From a virus, in IMG/VR virus record IMGVR_UViG_3300021197_001912, positions 1 to 36,460 of that record: DNA of 36,460 nucleotides; one strand, given 5' to 3'. The notes under the pieces are model-generated. The model ran no database searches. It was not told where the DNA came from and saw only the letters and a list, made by a program, of their open reading frames with translations. Of this stretch, positions 11,703-18,836 are shown one piece after another (position 1 is the stretch's first letter; each line of letters begins with the position of its first letter). The position numbers and the translations under genes were made by a program.

Positions 11703-11738
11703 TGTATTAATTGGTTGCTTTTAAGAGTTTTTTTAATC

Positions 11739-12149
11739 TTATTGTCTTTGTGGTAACACTCTATTTGGAACTGTATCAGGTATATTAAATGACTCCTCTA
11801 GAGTAGGTGTAGGCTCACCTGGTGGTCTAAATGTTACTGGGTTTGAATCTTTCTTTTGATTATCTTTAATCCAATGTGCTAAGGTACTTGATCCATAACC
11901 ATACGGTTCAGGCAACTTAACATAATCACTAAGTTGAATATTAGGAGGAGGTCCCCAGTGCTCAGGATATGATAACTCTGGCAATCTTTCAGCTATTACT
12001 ATATGAGGTTCAACAAATATAATTTCTTCTATAACCTCATCTTCAGTATCTGATATGGATGGTATATATTTCTCCCAATACCAATGCCATACACATATTA
12101 GTACACATATTAATACTGCATCAATTATTAACCATTTCACATATTTCAT
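11739..12149 (-). CDS. Membrane-anchored Pro-rich protein, 136 aa
   Basis: One N-terminal helix (KWLIIDAVLICVLICVWHWY, about 5-24) precedes a roughly 110-residue acidic and proline-rich domain, likely extracytoplasmic. The domain ends TVPNRVLPQRQ. An N-terminal anchor with a Pro-rich periplasmic domain is spanin-like, but no second partner frame is seen, so this is only a thought. AAAGGA lies 7 bases before the ATG, and the ATG overlaps the previous stop (ATGA). Confidence 0.6.
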   Translation of the reverse strand: MKYVKWLIIDAVLICVLICVWHWYWEKYIPSISDTEDEVIEEIIFVEPHIVIAERLPELSYPEHWGPPPNIQLSDYVKLPEPYGYGSSTLAHWIKDNQKKDSNPVTFRPPGEPTPTLEESFNIPDTVPNRVLPQRQ

Positions 12150-12331
12150 CTTTTATCCTTTCTAGAAAATGTTTGTATTTCGTTTATATAAATGGTCCAA
12201 CGCAGACCATTATTAGATAAAGTTAACTCATTATCTTTTATAAAGATAACCGTACCAATACCTTCGTTAATTACTACTGTATCTCCAACACATATATTTG
12301 TGTTAAATTTAGGTAATTGTATAAAGTTCAT
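12146..12331 (-). CDS. Small SH3/KOW-like protein, 61 aa
   Basis: Residues 11-50 show a barrel-like rhythm: CVGDTVVINEGIGTVIFIKD, then NELTLSNNGLRWTIYINEIQ. 'VGDxVxI..G.GxVxxI' is typical of KOW/SH3-like barrels. The target is unknown. It is cotranscribed with the gene at 11739-12149 through a 4-base overlap. Confidence 0.55.
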   Translation of the reverse strand: MNFIQLPKFNTNICVGDTVVINEGIGTVIFIKDNELTLSNNGLRWTIYINEIQTFSRKDKR

Positions 12332-12337
12332 ATAATT

Positions 12338-12438
12338 ATAAAGAAAGCGGAGCCTGCCGAGTAAAGTTGTCCCAAAATAGAAGGTCGAAAACTAGATTGT
12401 TCGGGCGGACGTTTACCTTACACGACAGACTCACAAAA
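12338..12438. other. G+C-rich unexplained spacer
   Basis: About 100 bases between a stop (12439) and the next TATAAT/ATG. It is much richer in C and G than its surroundings. On the minus strand a GTG at about 12427 opens a 32-codon frame ending at the TAA before 12331 (it includes NNLVFDLLFWDNFTRQAPLS). CGAA/TTCG and a few other short stems are possible. It could be a small RNA, a degraded gene or a short insertion. I see no known feature. Confidence 0.4.
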
Positions 12439-12621
12439 TTAAAATCCACTACTATGATTCATATACCAATGCGATATTTCGAAATGAAAGTCCTTCTCAC
12501 TAACACCCTTCTCAACTTTAATTGTTGCAAACGGTCGCGATGATCTTGTATCATCGTACACCTCTATAAGATCTAAATTCTTATTTAGAATAAATTTAAA
12601 TGAATTAATTTTCGCTTCCAT
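12439..12621 (-). CDS. Small protein of unknown function, 60 aa
   Basis: MEAKINSFKFILNKNLDLIE, then strand-rich VYDDTRSSRPFATIKVEKGV and a tail with HWYMNHSSGF. A small beta-rich protein, unrecognised. It starts inside the end of the upstream gene (17-base overlap in another frame), suggesting coupling. Confidence 0.55.
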   Translation of the reverse strand: MEAKINSFKFILNKNLDLIEVYDDTRSSRPFATIKVEKGVSEKDFHFEISHWYMNHSSGF

Positions 12622-12868
12622 ACTCTTCTTTTAATATATTAGATACTTCTTTAAAACTTTCACGCACCATATGTAGATATAAGCTATCGTTAAATATCAT
12701 TTGTTCACCAACATTTTTACCTATTACCTTATCGATTACAAAGTGCACTGTAAAGTCTCTTATTGAAATTGTCTTATCTTCTTTGTTATAATTATACCAT
12801 AGTTGGGTTAAAATGCCATCATCTTTTTTATTCGGAGATGGAAATATTTTACGATGAATATATTTCAT
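12605..12868 (-). CDS. Small protein of unknown function, 87 aa
   Basis: MKYIHRKIFPSPNKKDDGIL, followed by strands (TQLWYNYNKEDKTISIRDFT, VHFVIDKVIG) and a helical C-terminus (SFKEVSNILKEEYGSEN). No family is recognised. It overlaps the upstream zincin-like gene by four bases (ATGA), so the two are probably translationally coupled. Confidence 0.6.
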   Translation of the reverse strand: MKYIHRKIFPSPNKKDDGILTQLWYNYNKEDKTISIRDFTVHFVIDKVIGKNVGEQMIFNDSLYLHMVRESFKEVSNILKEEYGSEN

Positions 12869-13320
12869 CCTAGTTTATTTAATCGAAGGTCATCAAATTT
12901 AGAGTTAAAAGCTACATGTAAGTCATACATCTTAATAATCTCACGAGTTAGTCTCTCGATCTTACGAGCATCTACCTCTTCTTTTGATCTATAATAAGCA
13001 GTATACGTTTTAAACTTACCTGTATCAGGCCAGTACCTCCATATATGATACTGACAGCAATGTCTAAGCTCATGCAAAAGCGAGCTAAATATAAACTTCT
13101 TCGTTTGCTTTGCTGTTTGATCTAACTTAATAAGGAAGTTATTTCTATCGATAGCCTCACATAAAGAAGTATCGCTAATTCTACTCTTATGTACCTTCGC
13201 AGTAATATATAAGTCCCGCTTATGATTAACTTCTAGTAACATTGTCAATATATTTGACAGTAGTTTAAAGTCAATGCCTGTCGCTTTTTTAATACCCGCT
13301 GACGGTTCTAATATAATCAT
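12865..13320 (-). CDS. Zincin-like protein with HELRH motif, 151 aa
   Basis: The helix SLLHELRHCCQYHIW carries H83-E84-x-x-H87, the zinc-binding/catalytic motif of metallopeptidases. About 27 residues later, SKEEVDARKIERL offers E114 or E115 as the third ligand, the spacing seen in IrrE/SprT-like and gluzincin families. The rest is mixed alpha/beta. It may be a protease acting on host or phage proteins, or a zincin fold without activity. Overlaps at both ends place it in an operon with 12605-12868 and 13320-13511. Confidence 0.65.
   Translation of the reverse strand: MIILEPSAGIKKATGIDFKLLSNILTMLLEVNHKRDLYITAKVHKSRISDTSLCEAIDRNNFLIKLDQTAKQTKKFIFSSLLHELRHCCQYHIWRYWPDTGKFKTYTAYYRSKEEVDARKIERLTREIIKMYDLHVAFNSKFDDLRLNKLG
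12876..12883 (-). promoter_or_regulatory. Possible internal late-type box ATTAAATA
   Basis: Ends 7 bases before the ATG at 12868, but it lies in coding sequence (codons R-L-N-K), so it may be chance. Confidence 0.3.
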
Positions 13321-13511
13321 TATCCAATCTTCTTGATCTCAACCTTATTATAGCCGAGTTCCTTTAGACGATCAGCAGCTGCTGCTGCTTCTTCTTGAGT
13401 ATTTAACTCCTCTTTAAGAAAGTTATGAGGACTCTTTGGTGCCTCTTGATACTCCACAATATACTTGCCGAATACAAATGGCTTTCTCGGGAATGTTTTA
13501 GCTTTTGCCAT
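13320..13511 (-). CDS. Small Lys-rich protein, 63 aa
   Basis: MAKAKTFPRKPFVFGKYIVE, a strand, then a helix (TQEEAAAAADRLKELGYNKV) and an IKKIG end. 'EEAxxxADxLKELGYxxVEI' has the look of a small alpha/beta fold, again like 2705-2923. A copy of the early element is embedded in the codons for KELGYNK, the only copy fully inside a gene interior. Confidence 0.6.
   Translation of the reverse strand: MAKAKTFPRKPFVFGKYIVEYQEAPKSPHNFLKEELNTQEEAAAAADRLKELGYNKVEIKKIG
13347..13364 (-). promoter_or_regulatory. Early-type element, copy 19, inside a coding region
   Basis: AAGGAACT, spacer CGGC, TATAAT. The next start downstream is the zincin-like ATG at 13320, 26 bases away, and AAGAAG lies between. It could promote that gene, or merely be favourable codons. 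Confidence 0.5.
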
Positions 13512-13534
13512 ACCTTATTATATCATAGTTCCTT
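13512..13534 (-). promoter_or_regulatory. Early-type element, copy 20
   Basis: AAGGAACT, spacer ATGA, TATAAT, spacing 5 to the ATG at 13511. Confidence 0.7.
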
Positions 13535-13544
13535 TAGATGGCAA

Positions 13545-14024
13545 CTAATTAAAAAGTTGCCCGCCTTTTTGAAGTCCTTGTAGATCATTAACTTCGATAA
13601 TCTTTAAATTGAGTGCAGAATCTAACTCTGTAAGTTGTTGCATTTGCTCTTCACCTGAACCTCTTAAACGCTTACCATTACGATCCCATGAACGCATGTT
13701 CTTATAACGAACCCCTTCATCCCAAACTAACGACATCTGCACTTCACCATTATCCCAATATGAAATAAATGGTCCATGCATAACTCCATCCTTAAAGCTA
13801 GCTTTAGAATATACCTTACCGTTAGGATGAAGCCTTACAGAATAACCATCAACTAATTTATTATCCTTATCTCTAAATGTTGGAGGCATAGAGAATACAT
13901 TAGCTGTAAGATCGTCCCCATTATATTTTTTTCCGGTAAATGTAGGCTCTTTTTTAACTATAAACGGTACTGCTATAAACACTGCTACTAGTACAATTAC
14001 ACCTAAGACTGTTTTCATATCCAT
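13545..14024 (-). CDS. Membrane-anchored MORN-like repeat protein, 159 aa
   Basis: One N-terminal membrane helix (TVLGVIVLVAVFIAVPFIV, about 5-23), then an extracytoplasmic domain. Three short repeats are seen: VRLHPNGKVYSKASFKDGVM, HGPFISYWDNGEVQMSLVWD and GVRYKNMRSWDRNGKRL. These resemble MORN_2/YwqK-type repeats (x-x-x-DGxxxGxxxxYYxNGxxxx). The C-terminus is helical. Such repeats occur in bacterial exported proteins of unclear role. An in-frame ATG at 14018 is equally possible and sits 6 bases after TATAAAAT. Confidence 0.6.
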   Translation of the reverse strand: MDMKTVLGVIVLVAVFIAVPFIVKKEPTFTGKKYNGDDLTANVFSMPPTFRDKDNKLVDGYSVRLHPNGKVYSKASFKDGVMHGPFISYWDNGEVQMSLVWDEGVRYKNMRSWDRNGKRLRGSGEEQMQQLTELDSALNLKIIEVNDLQGLQKGGQLFN

Positions 14025-14051
14025 ATTTTATACTATAAGCAGCTAAAATCA

Positions 14052-14059
14052 ACTAAATA
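14052..14059 (+). promoter_or_regulatory. Late-type box ACTAAATA
   Basis: Ends 5 bases before the ATG at 14065. It is in the divergent gap between 14024 and 14065. Confidence 0.5.
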
Positions 14060-14064
14060 TATGT

Positions 14065-14556
14065 ATGTTTGAAGAAGTAATACTAGAAAACAGTACTCAA
14101 CAAATTGCCAAGTTGTACGGCTCTGCAGCTAGAGCAGCTGATAAACCAGATACTGGTGTAGAAATAAAGAAGAAGGCTGCTTATTATGTTATTAGAGACT
14201 GTGCTAATATTACAAAGAAGTACTTAGCAATACACATCTGGGGTCTATTTGATGATCCCATTCTAGATCTTAAAGGTAAGTTTACTAGTAATGAAGTAAA
14301 GAGCTTCTTGAAGAGAGCAGAAACAGAAACAGAAGCTAAGTTACTTAAGAAGTTAATCTTATCTGATATTAAACAGAAGTATGAAGTCATTCATACATCT
14401 TCTGGAACAACAGCTGTAAGTTATGAAGCTGACTCTGATGATATATACTCATATTATGAAGAGTATGAAGAGGGTCTAGATGAATCAGTTGATGCAGAGG
14501 ATAGTGAAGAAGGAGCTCTTACAGATGAACAGCTCATTTTAAAGTATCTCTTTTAG
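14065..14556 (+). CDS. Late protein with acidic C-terminal tail, 163 aa
   Basis: Residues about 1-115 look helical and positively charged. From about 125 the tail is very acidic (DSDDIYSYYEEYEEGLDESV) and ends in a hydrophobic LILKYLF. An acidic tail with such an end recalls clamp-binding peptides of T4 gp33, gp55 and polymerase, though no family match is seen. Its 3' end overlaps the convergent gene by 18 bases. It is alone in its plus-strand unit between minus-strand genes. Confidence 0.6.
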   Translation: MFEEVILENSTQQIAKLYGSAARAADKPDTGVEIKKKAAYYVIRDCANITKKYLAIHIWGLFDDPILDLKGKFTSNEVKSFLKRAETETEAKLLKKLILSDIKQKYEVIHTSSGTTAVSYEADSDDIYSYYEEYEEGLDESVDAEDSEEGALTDEQLILKYLF

Positions 14557-15483
14557 ATAGAACTCCACTGTATCAGATAGATCAAAATCTCTCTGCTCTC
14601 TAACTGACTTCAACGAATGCTTTGTACTGACAGAGTACTTAAAGTCATGACCAGCTCTATCATCTACAAACTCGATGGATGGGGTAATCTCAGGTTTTAA
14701 CTCGAGAACTTTCTCAATAATCTCATCAACCATTTCAAGGTTAGTTAAATGACAGCTACCTGGAATGTTATAAACAGTATCAGTATGACCAGTATGAAGG
14801 ACTTCGATGATTGACTTAGCATGATCAGTTACATGAATCCATTCACGAATGTTCTGACCATTACCATAGATTGGAATAGGCTCACCTTTAAGTAGCTTAC
14901 CAATCACAGTAGGTATAAGCTTCTCACATGCTTGCCTTGGCCCATAGTTGTTACAGCATCGAGTAATAGAAGCATTAATATCAAAGGTTGTAATGTATGA
15001 CTGAACTAATAAGTCTGACCCTGCTTTGGTAGCAGAGTAAGGGCTACGGGGAGCAAGCTTAGTCTCTTCAGTAAAGGCAGGCTCATCTAATTGAAGGTGA
15101 CCATACACTTCATCAGTAGAGATATGAACCAATCGAGCTTTATCTACACGAGCAAGTTCTAAGATCTTAGCAGTACCCATTACATTACTTGTCACACATG
15201 CAAGTGGATCAGTAATAGAACGATCAACATGAGACTCAGCAGCAAGATGGAGAATGTAATCAATACCTGGGAGGTCTTCGTATGCTCTATCACTAGCAAT
15301 GTCCTCAAATACAAACTTAACACGTTTATCATCAGCAATGTTATCCATATCAGAGCCCATACCAAGTTTATCGATAACAAATATCTTATTGATATCGTCT
15401 CTCTTAAGTAGCTCATCAATCACATGTGAGCCAATAAAACCGGCACCACCAGTTACAACATAATTAAATTTATCTGTTCTCAT
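14539..15483 (-). CDS. RmlB-like dTDP-glucose 4,6-dehydratase / NAD-sugar epimerase, 314 aa
   Basis: An extended SDR enzyme: TGGAGFIGSH (11-20) binds NAD, HLAAESHVDRSI (79-90) is the RmlB signature, and ISTDEVYG (121-128) contains the catalytic T-D-E. YSATKAGSD gives Y149-x3-K153; RCCNNYGPRQ and REWIHVTDH follow. TDE with YxxxK fits 4,6-dehydratases more than epimerases. The likely product is a 4-keto-6-deoxy nucleotide sugar. It overlaps the cytidylyltransferase-like gene upstream by four bases. Confidence 0.85.
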   Translation of the reverse strand: MRTDKFNYVVTGGAGFIGSHVIDELLKRDDINKIFVIDKLGMGSDMDNIADDKRVKFVFEDIASDRAYEDLPGIDYILHLAAESHVDRSITDPLACVTSNVMGTAKILELARVDKARLVHISTDEVYGHLQLDEPAFTEETKLAPRSPYSATKAGSDLLVQSYITTFDINASITRCCNNYGPRQACEKLIPTVIGKLLKGEPIPIYGNGQNIREWIHVTDHAKSIIEVLHTGHTDTVYNIPGSCHLTNLEMVDEIIEKVLELKPEITPSIEFVDDRAGHDFKYSVSTKHSLKSVREQRDFDLSDTVEFYLKEIL

Positions 15484-16052
15484 CTCTCTAATTGTGTAAA
15501 GTCTCCATTGAGTATATCTTCTGATGCATCTTCATCATTGAGTAAGGCTAGTACTTTATTGCGTAACTTCTCATTCTGAATCATAGCCATAGCTGCAATA
15601 CGATTCTTAAACTTAGTAGTAGACCATTCATGTGATCTTGTAGTGTAGATAACTTCATGCCCTATATCACCACCAGTGAAGTACTTATTAAGATAATCTT
15701 CTCCTAAGATACGTACATCAAGATCAAAGGTCTTCATAAGGTGTAGGAGTTCGTCCTCTGTCTGATACATATAGACTTCATCAATATGCTTAATAGACAT
15801 AAGCATCTTGTAACGGTCATAATAAGGTACTATAGGCTTATACTTAGTATTGCGAGTAGCAGATGGGTCACCATGCAAGAAGACAATGAACTTATCACAA
15901 TGTCTTTTAGCCTCTTCAAACGTAGCTGTATAACCAGGATGAATAATATCAAAGTTACCTGCTGTAAATGCAACTACATCCTCATGAGGCTTAACAGACT
16001 TAAGCTTTTTATAGACAGGACTCTTATGTGAGTCAGCTAAAGGGTTATACAT
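15480..16052 (-). CDS. Cytidylyltransferase-like nucleotidyltransferase, 190 aa
   Basis: A Rossmann-type nucleotidyltransferase. FTAGNFDIIHPGY (29-41) replaces the usual GxFDxxHxGH by HPGY, so the second His of the motif is Tyr. YYDRYKMLMSIKHIDEVYMY and LDVRILGEDYLNKYFTG fit the RfaE-domain-II / glycerol-3-phosphate cytidylyltransferase fold, and SHEWSTTKFKNRI matches the ISTTxxxxR signature. It may activate a sugar or polyol phosphate; the substrate is unknown. It is cotranscribed with the RmlB-like gene. Confidence 0.75.
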   Translation of the reverse strand: MYNPLADSHKSPVYKKLKSVKPHEDVVAFTAGNFDIIHPGYTATFEEAKRHCDKFIVFLHGDPSATRNTKYKPIVPYYDRYKMLMSIKHIDEVYMYQTEDELLHLMKTFDLDVRILGEDYLNKYFTGGDIGHEVIYTTRSHEWSTTKFKNRIAAMAMIQNEKLRNKVLALLNDEDASEDILNGDFTQLER

Positions 16053-16059
16053 ACATATA

Positions 16060-16067
16060 TATTAATG
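16060..16067 (-). promoter_or_regulatory. Late-type box CATTAATA
   Basis: Ends 7 bases before the ATG at 16052. It is a degenerate match (CATTAATA). Confidence 0.4.
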
Positions 16068-16093
16068 TATGGTAGTGTGGAAATCAACTGATA

Positions 16094-17725
16094 TTACGTA
16101 GGGTAAATTTGGGGAGGTATTGGTGCAGCTGCTGCTTGTTTATTATTAGTAGCTGTTTCAACTTTTTCTTCTTCTTCTCTTTGTTTCTGTTGCCGGTTTC
16201 TGAATTGTATTCTTAAATATTTCGCTACTTCTAGATATAGTTTATCATAATCATTTACCGTTTTGTCTCCAAACACACTATTGGCAATAATCTTTGTAGT
16301 ATATCTACCGTCAACAATTGAATGCTGTACTGAATTAACATACCACAAATTCTCAAGCTCAGAAGTTTTTTTAGTTCTCTCTATCCAAATAAATTTGCCA
16401 GGTGTTCTGTATATTGCACCTTTGGATTCAAACTCAATTTGCTCATTTACCGTTACAAAGCTTTTTGTAACTTTATTATATATCTCATTACGTGTAGCTT
16501 TAGTTGACGAATCTTTAAGATCTCCAATATTATAAAAATACGTCTTCTTTTGGTGCTTTGGGTTAATTAAAGGTAAATTTATACCAGCATTTTTTTTAAG
16601 TCCTAATTCATTTTTTATAAAATTCTTTGCAATCGTAACATAGGGAATTACCTGAACGTTAGTTTTAGAAATAACATCATCCTCTGCAGAAGGAAACATA
16701 TAGTAATTTGTCCAGGTATCTTCCATTAAGGTACCAGTATCTGGTCTTGTTACCGTTTCACCTTCAATTGAATTATGCCAGTTAGTATTAGGATCTGTAA
16801 ATCCTTTTAATTGAGCAAATGGACCAAATGTAAATTTCTCTGTATATACGTCACTATAATCAGTAGGATTTGTTTCACCAAAATCATCAAGACTAATTCC
16901 TTCTTCTCTAACTTCTTCAATTAAAGCTCGATGTCTATCTGTAAAATATGGTTTAAATGTCATCAACCTACCTTCAGATGTATTACTAAATCTAAAAGAA
17001 GGTAAGTGAAAAATAGTATCATCGGAAATCGTCGACTTCGCTGTAACCGCTTGTGTACGTTTTAATAATGTACTAACAACATCATACACACTATCATTAT
17101 TTCGTTTAGTATTAACTTGAACAGGTATTTTTATATCCGGTTCGTAATCACTTTCAGCTGTAATAGACTCCTGTACATCTACATCACTCCCATCTTTCCA
17201 GGTATTTTCATAAAAACTATTTACTATTTCAACTACATTAGCACCTTCCGGCTTATTGTTAACTTCTGATTGTGAAGTAAATTGATCCCATGATGTATGG
17301 TGCATGTCAGCAACAATTGCCTCTTCAAACTCAAACATAATAAGGTTATCTTCAAAGTTAGCTGATGCTGTAGTTGTCTTTTCTACCAATCCAAGAAACT
17401 CTACCTTTATTTGATGTGGTTTTAAACCCGCCTCCTTTTCGAGTTCTAAATCTTTAATACTTATCGCTATATATAAATCTTCTGCTTGACCATTATTAAT
17501 ACCTATTACATCAAGGATGTTAGCTTTATTGTTGATCTCGATAATACCATATAACCCCATTCTCATTAAGTTATCATCAATCTGTAACGAGTTAATTGAA
17601 CTTAACTCTATATCAACAACTTGCTCAATCTCATCAGTAATCTGTTCACCATTAACTTTTCTAATCTTCTTAATTAACTTAATGTCAATATCAAGATTGT
17701 GATCACCTAGTATGTTAAAGCTCAT
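16094..17725 (-). CDS. Putative baseplate hub / tail protein, 543 aa
   Basis: A large late gene. The N-terminus IDIELSSINSLQIDDNLMRM-type region has alternating strands. The C-terminal domain includes KFIWIERTKK and LWYVNSVQHSIVDGRYTTKI followed by IANSVFGD, a 'return-to-result' pattern I associate with phage hub-type tail proteins. The tail is Gln/Glu-rich and helical, ending in Pro/Ala. It probably belongs to the T4 gp27-like hub group, but the match is by eye. It lies between sugar genes rather than with the tail cluster. Confidence 0.55.
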   Translation of the reverse strand: MSFNILGDHNLDIDIKLIKKIRKVNGEQITDEIEQVVDIELSSINSLQIDDNLMRMGLYGIIEINNKANILDVIGINNGQAEDLYIAISIKDLELEKEAGLKPHQIKVEFLGLVEKTTTASANFEDNLIMFEFEEAIVADMHHTSWDQFTSQSEVNNKPEGANVVEIVNSFYENTWKDGSDVDVQESITAESDYEPDIKIPVQVNTKRNNDSVYDVVSTLLKRTQAVTAKSTISDDTIFHLPSFRFSNTSEGRLMTFKPYFTDRHRALIEEVREEGISLDDFGETNPTDYSDVYTEKFTFGPFAQLKGFTDPNTNWHNSIEGETVTRPDTGTLMEDTWTNYYMFPSAEDDVISKTNVQVIPYVTIAKNFIKNELGLKKNAGINLPLINPKHQKKTYFYNIGDLKDSSTKATRNEIYNKVTKSFVTVNEQIEFESKGAIYRTPGKFIWIERTKKTSELENLWYVNSVQHSIVDGRYTTKIIANSVFGDKTVNDYDKLYLEVAKYLRIQFRNRQQKQREEEEKVETATNNKQAAAAPIPPQIYPT

Positions 17726-17732
17726 GCATACT

Positions 17733-17740
17733 TATTTAAT
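17733..17740 (-). promoter_or_regulatory. Late-type box ATTAAATA
   Basis: Ends 7 bases before the ATG at 17725. It overlaps the stop (TGA) of the RmlD-like gene. Confidence 0.5.
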
Positions 17741-18591
17741 CAAGAAGCAATTGCTTTAAGAGCCTTTCTTAAAGCTTCAGTCTCTGTAAGCATCGTAAAG
17801 CCATACTCTTCTTTAAGCTTAGTAGTATCGAGAATACAATTAGATCTTCCAGCTGCTAGCTTAAGATCCTTAAGATCTACCCATGACCAGCTTTCATTCT
17901 CTAAACCATATTCTTTCATAAGCTCTACAGCACCAGCTGTCTCTAGAGGTTCAGGGTTAGTAAAGTGAACTACATCATGCCCCTTACGCTCATCCTCAAT
18001 AATTTGCTCGATAAAGTCAACAAGTTCCGGAATATAGGTCTTGGAGTTAACAGCGCTGATGAGGTTATCATACTTATGAATCTTAGTCAGATAAGATCTT
18101 TCATTAAGAGTATCACAGAAAGGCATACGAATACGAATAGTAATACCATTATCACTTACTGACTCAAAGGCATGCTTGCTTGTAGAGTAGAAAGAAGCAG
18201 CAGAGTTAAATACACCAAAGTTAGGTTCATCGGCTTCACTCCATGCTTTATCGTAACCTGTAAAGATACAACCAGATGTAATATGAATAGGTTGAACATG
18301 AAGCTCTCTGCATACAGTATTAAACATTACTGGTACTTGAACATTATACTTCCAGCACGCTTCTTTATCTCGTTCTGCTGCATCAACGTTAGGTCGACCA
18401 GTATATCCTTGAGCATTAATTAGATAATCAAAACGCTGCTCTTTGAGGTAGTCACGGAGATAGTATTCATCAGTATAGTCTAGAGTAGCTTTCGACTCTA
18501 ATGTAACCTCAAGTGATGTATTTTTTGATAACTGTGCAAAAACATAACCACCAACATATCCATTACCACAAATAAGAACTCGCTTCTTCAT
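17740..18591 (-). CDS. RmlD-like NAD(P)-dependent sugar-nucleotide reductase, 283 aa
   Basis: Rossmann start VLICGNGYVGGYVF with the GxGxxG at 9-14. NAQGYTGRPNVDAAERD, HITSGCIFTGYD and FYSTSKHAFESV (the Y-x3-K pair) follow the dTDP-4-dehydrorhamnose reductase pattern. It could reduce the 4-keto sugar made by the RmlB-like enzyme. It is separated from the 14539-16052 pair by the hub-like gene. A TATAAT with spacing 6 precedes its ATG. Confidence 0.75.
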   Translation of the reverse strand: MKKRVLICGNGYVGGYVFAQLSKNTSLEVTLESKATLDYTDEYYLRDYLKEQRFDYLINAQGYTGRPNVDAAERDKEACWKYNVQVPVMFNTVCRELHVQPIHITSGCIFTGYDKAWSEADEPNFGVFNSAASFYSTSKHAFESVSDNGITIRIRMPFCDTLNERSYLTKIHKYDNLISAVNSKTYIPELVDFIEQIIEDERKGHDVVHFTNPEPLETAGAVELMKEYGLENESWSWVDLKDLKLAAGRSNCILDTTKLKEEYGFTMLTETEALRKALKAIAS

Positions 18592-18597
18592 GTGATT

Positions 18598-18603
18598 ATT
18601 ATA
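18598..18603 (-). promoter_or_regulatory. Possible -10 box TATAAT
   Basis: TATAAT lies 6 bases before the ATG at 18591. The GGAACT block is absent. It is part of a 13-base palindrome (GATTAT-T-ATAATC). Confidence 0.4.
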
Positions 18604-18605
18604 AT

Positions 18606-18809
18606 CTATTCTAAGATATTATCAACTGCTTCTCTTAGCTTTTCTACTCCCTCGGCAATCTGCTCTTCTAGCTCTTCAACATACTCATTAGCTAACTCAT
18701 CTAATTCAGGATCCTCAACACTAGATAATACATCACGAGCCTCATAAAGACCTGTTAAAGCTTCATCAATCTTTTTCTCGAACTTAGATAGTACTGTGCT
18801 TTTCTTCAT
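18606..18809 (-). CDS. Small acidic helical protein, 67 aa
   Basis: MKKSTVLSKFEKKIDEALTG, then acidic helices (SSVEDPELDELANEYVEELE, EGVEKLREAVDNILE) with heptad-like Leu/Val. It is probably a helical bundle or coiled coil. No family is recognised. It lies between the nuclease and the RmlD-like gene. Confidence 0.6.
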   Translation of the reverse strand: MKKSTVLSKFEKKIDEALTGLYEARDVLSSVEDPELDELANEYVEELEEQIAEGVEKLREAVDNILE

Positions 18810-18836
18810 AGTTGATATAATAATTATTCAGCTAGC

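Noticed and set aside
114-13534. AAGGA of the repeated element as a Shine-Dalgarno site
   Set aside because: It lies about 18 bases from the ATG, well beyond working distance. One copy precedes a noncoding RNA and another is separated from any start by 29 bases.
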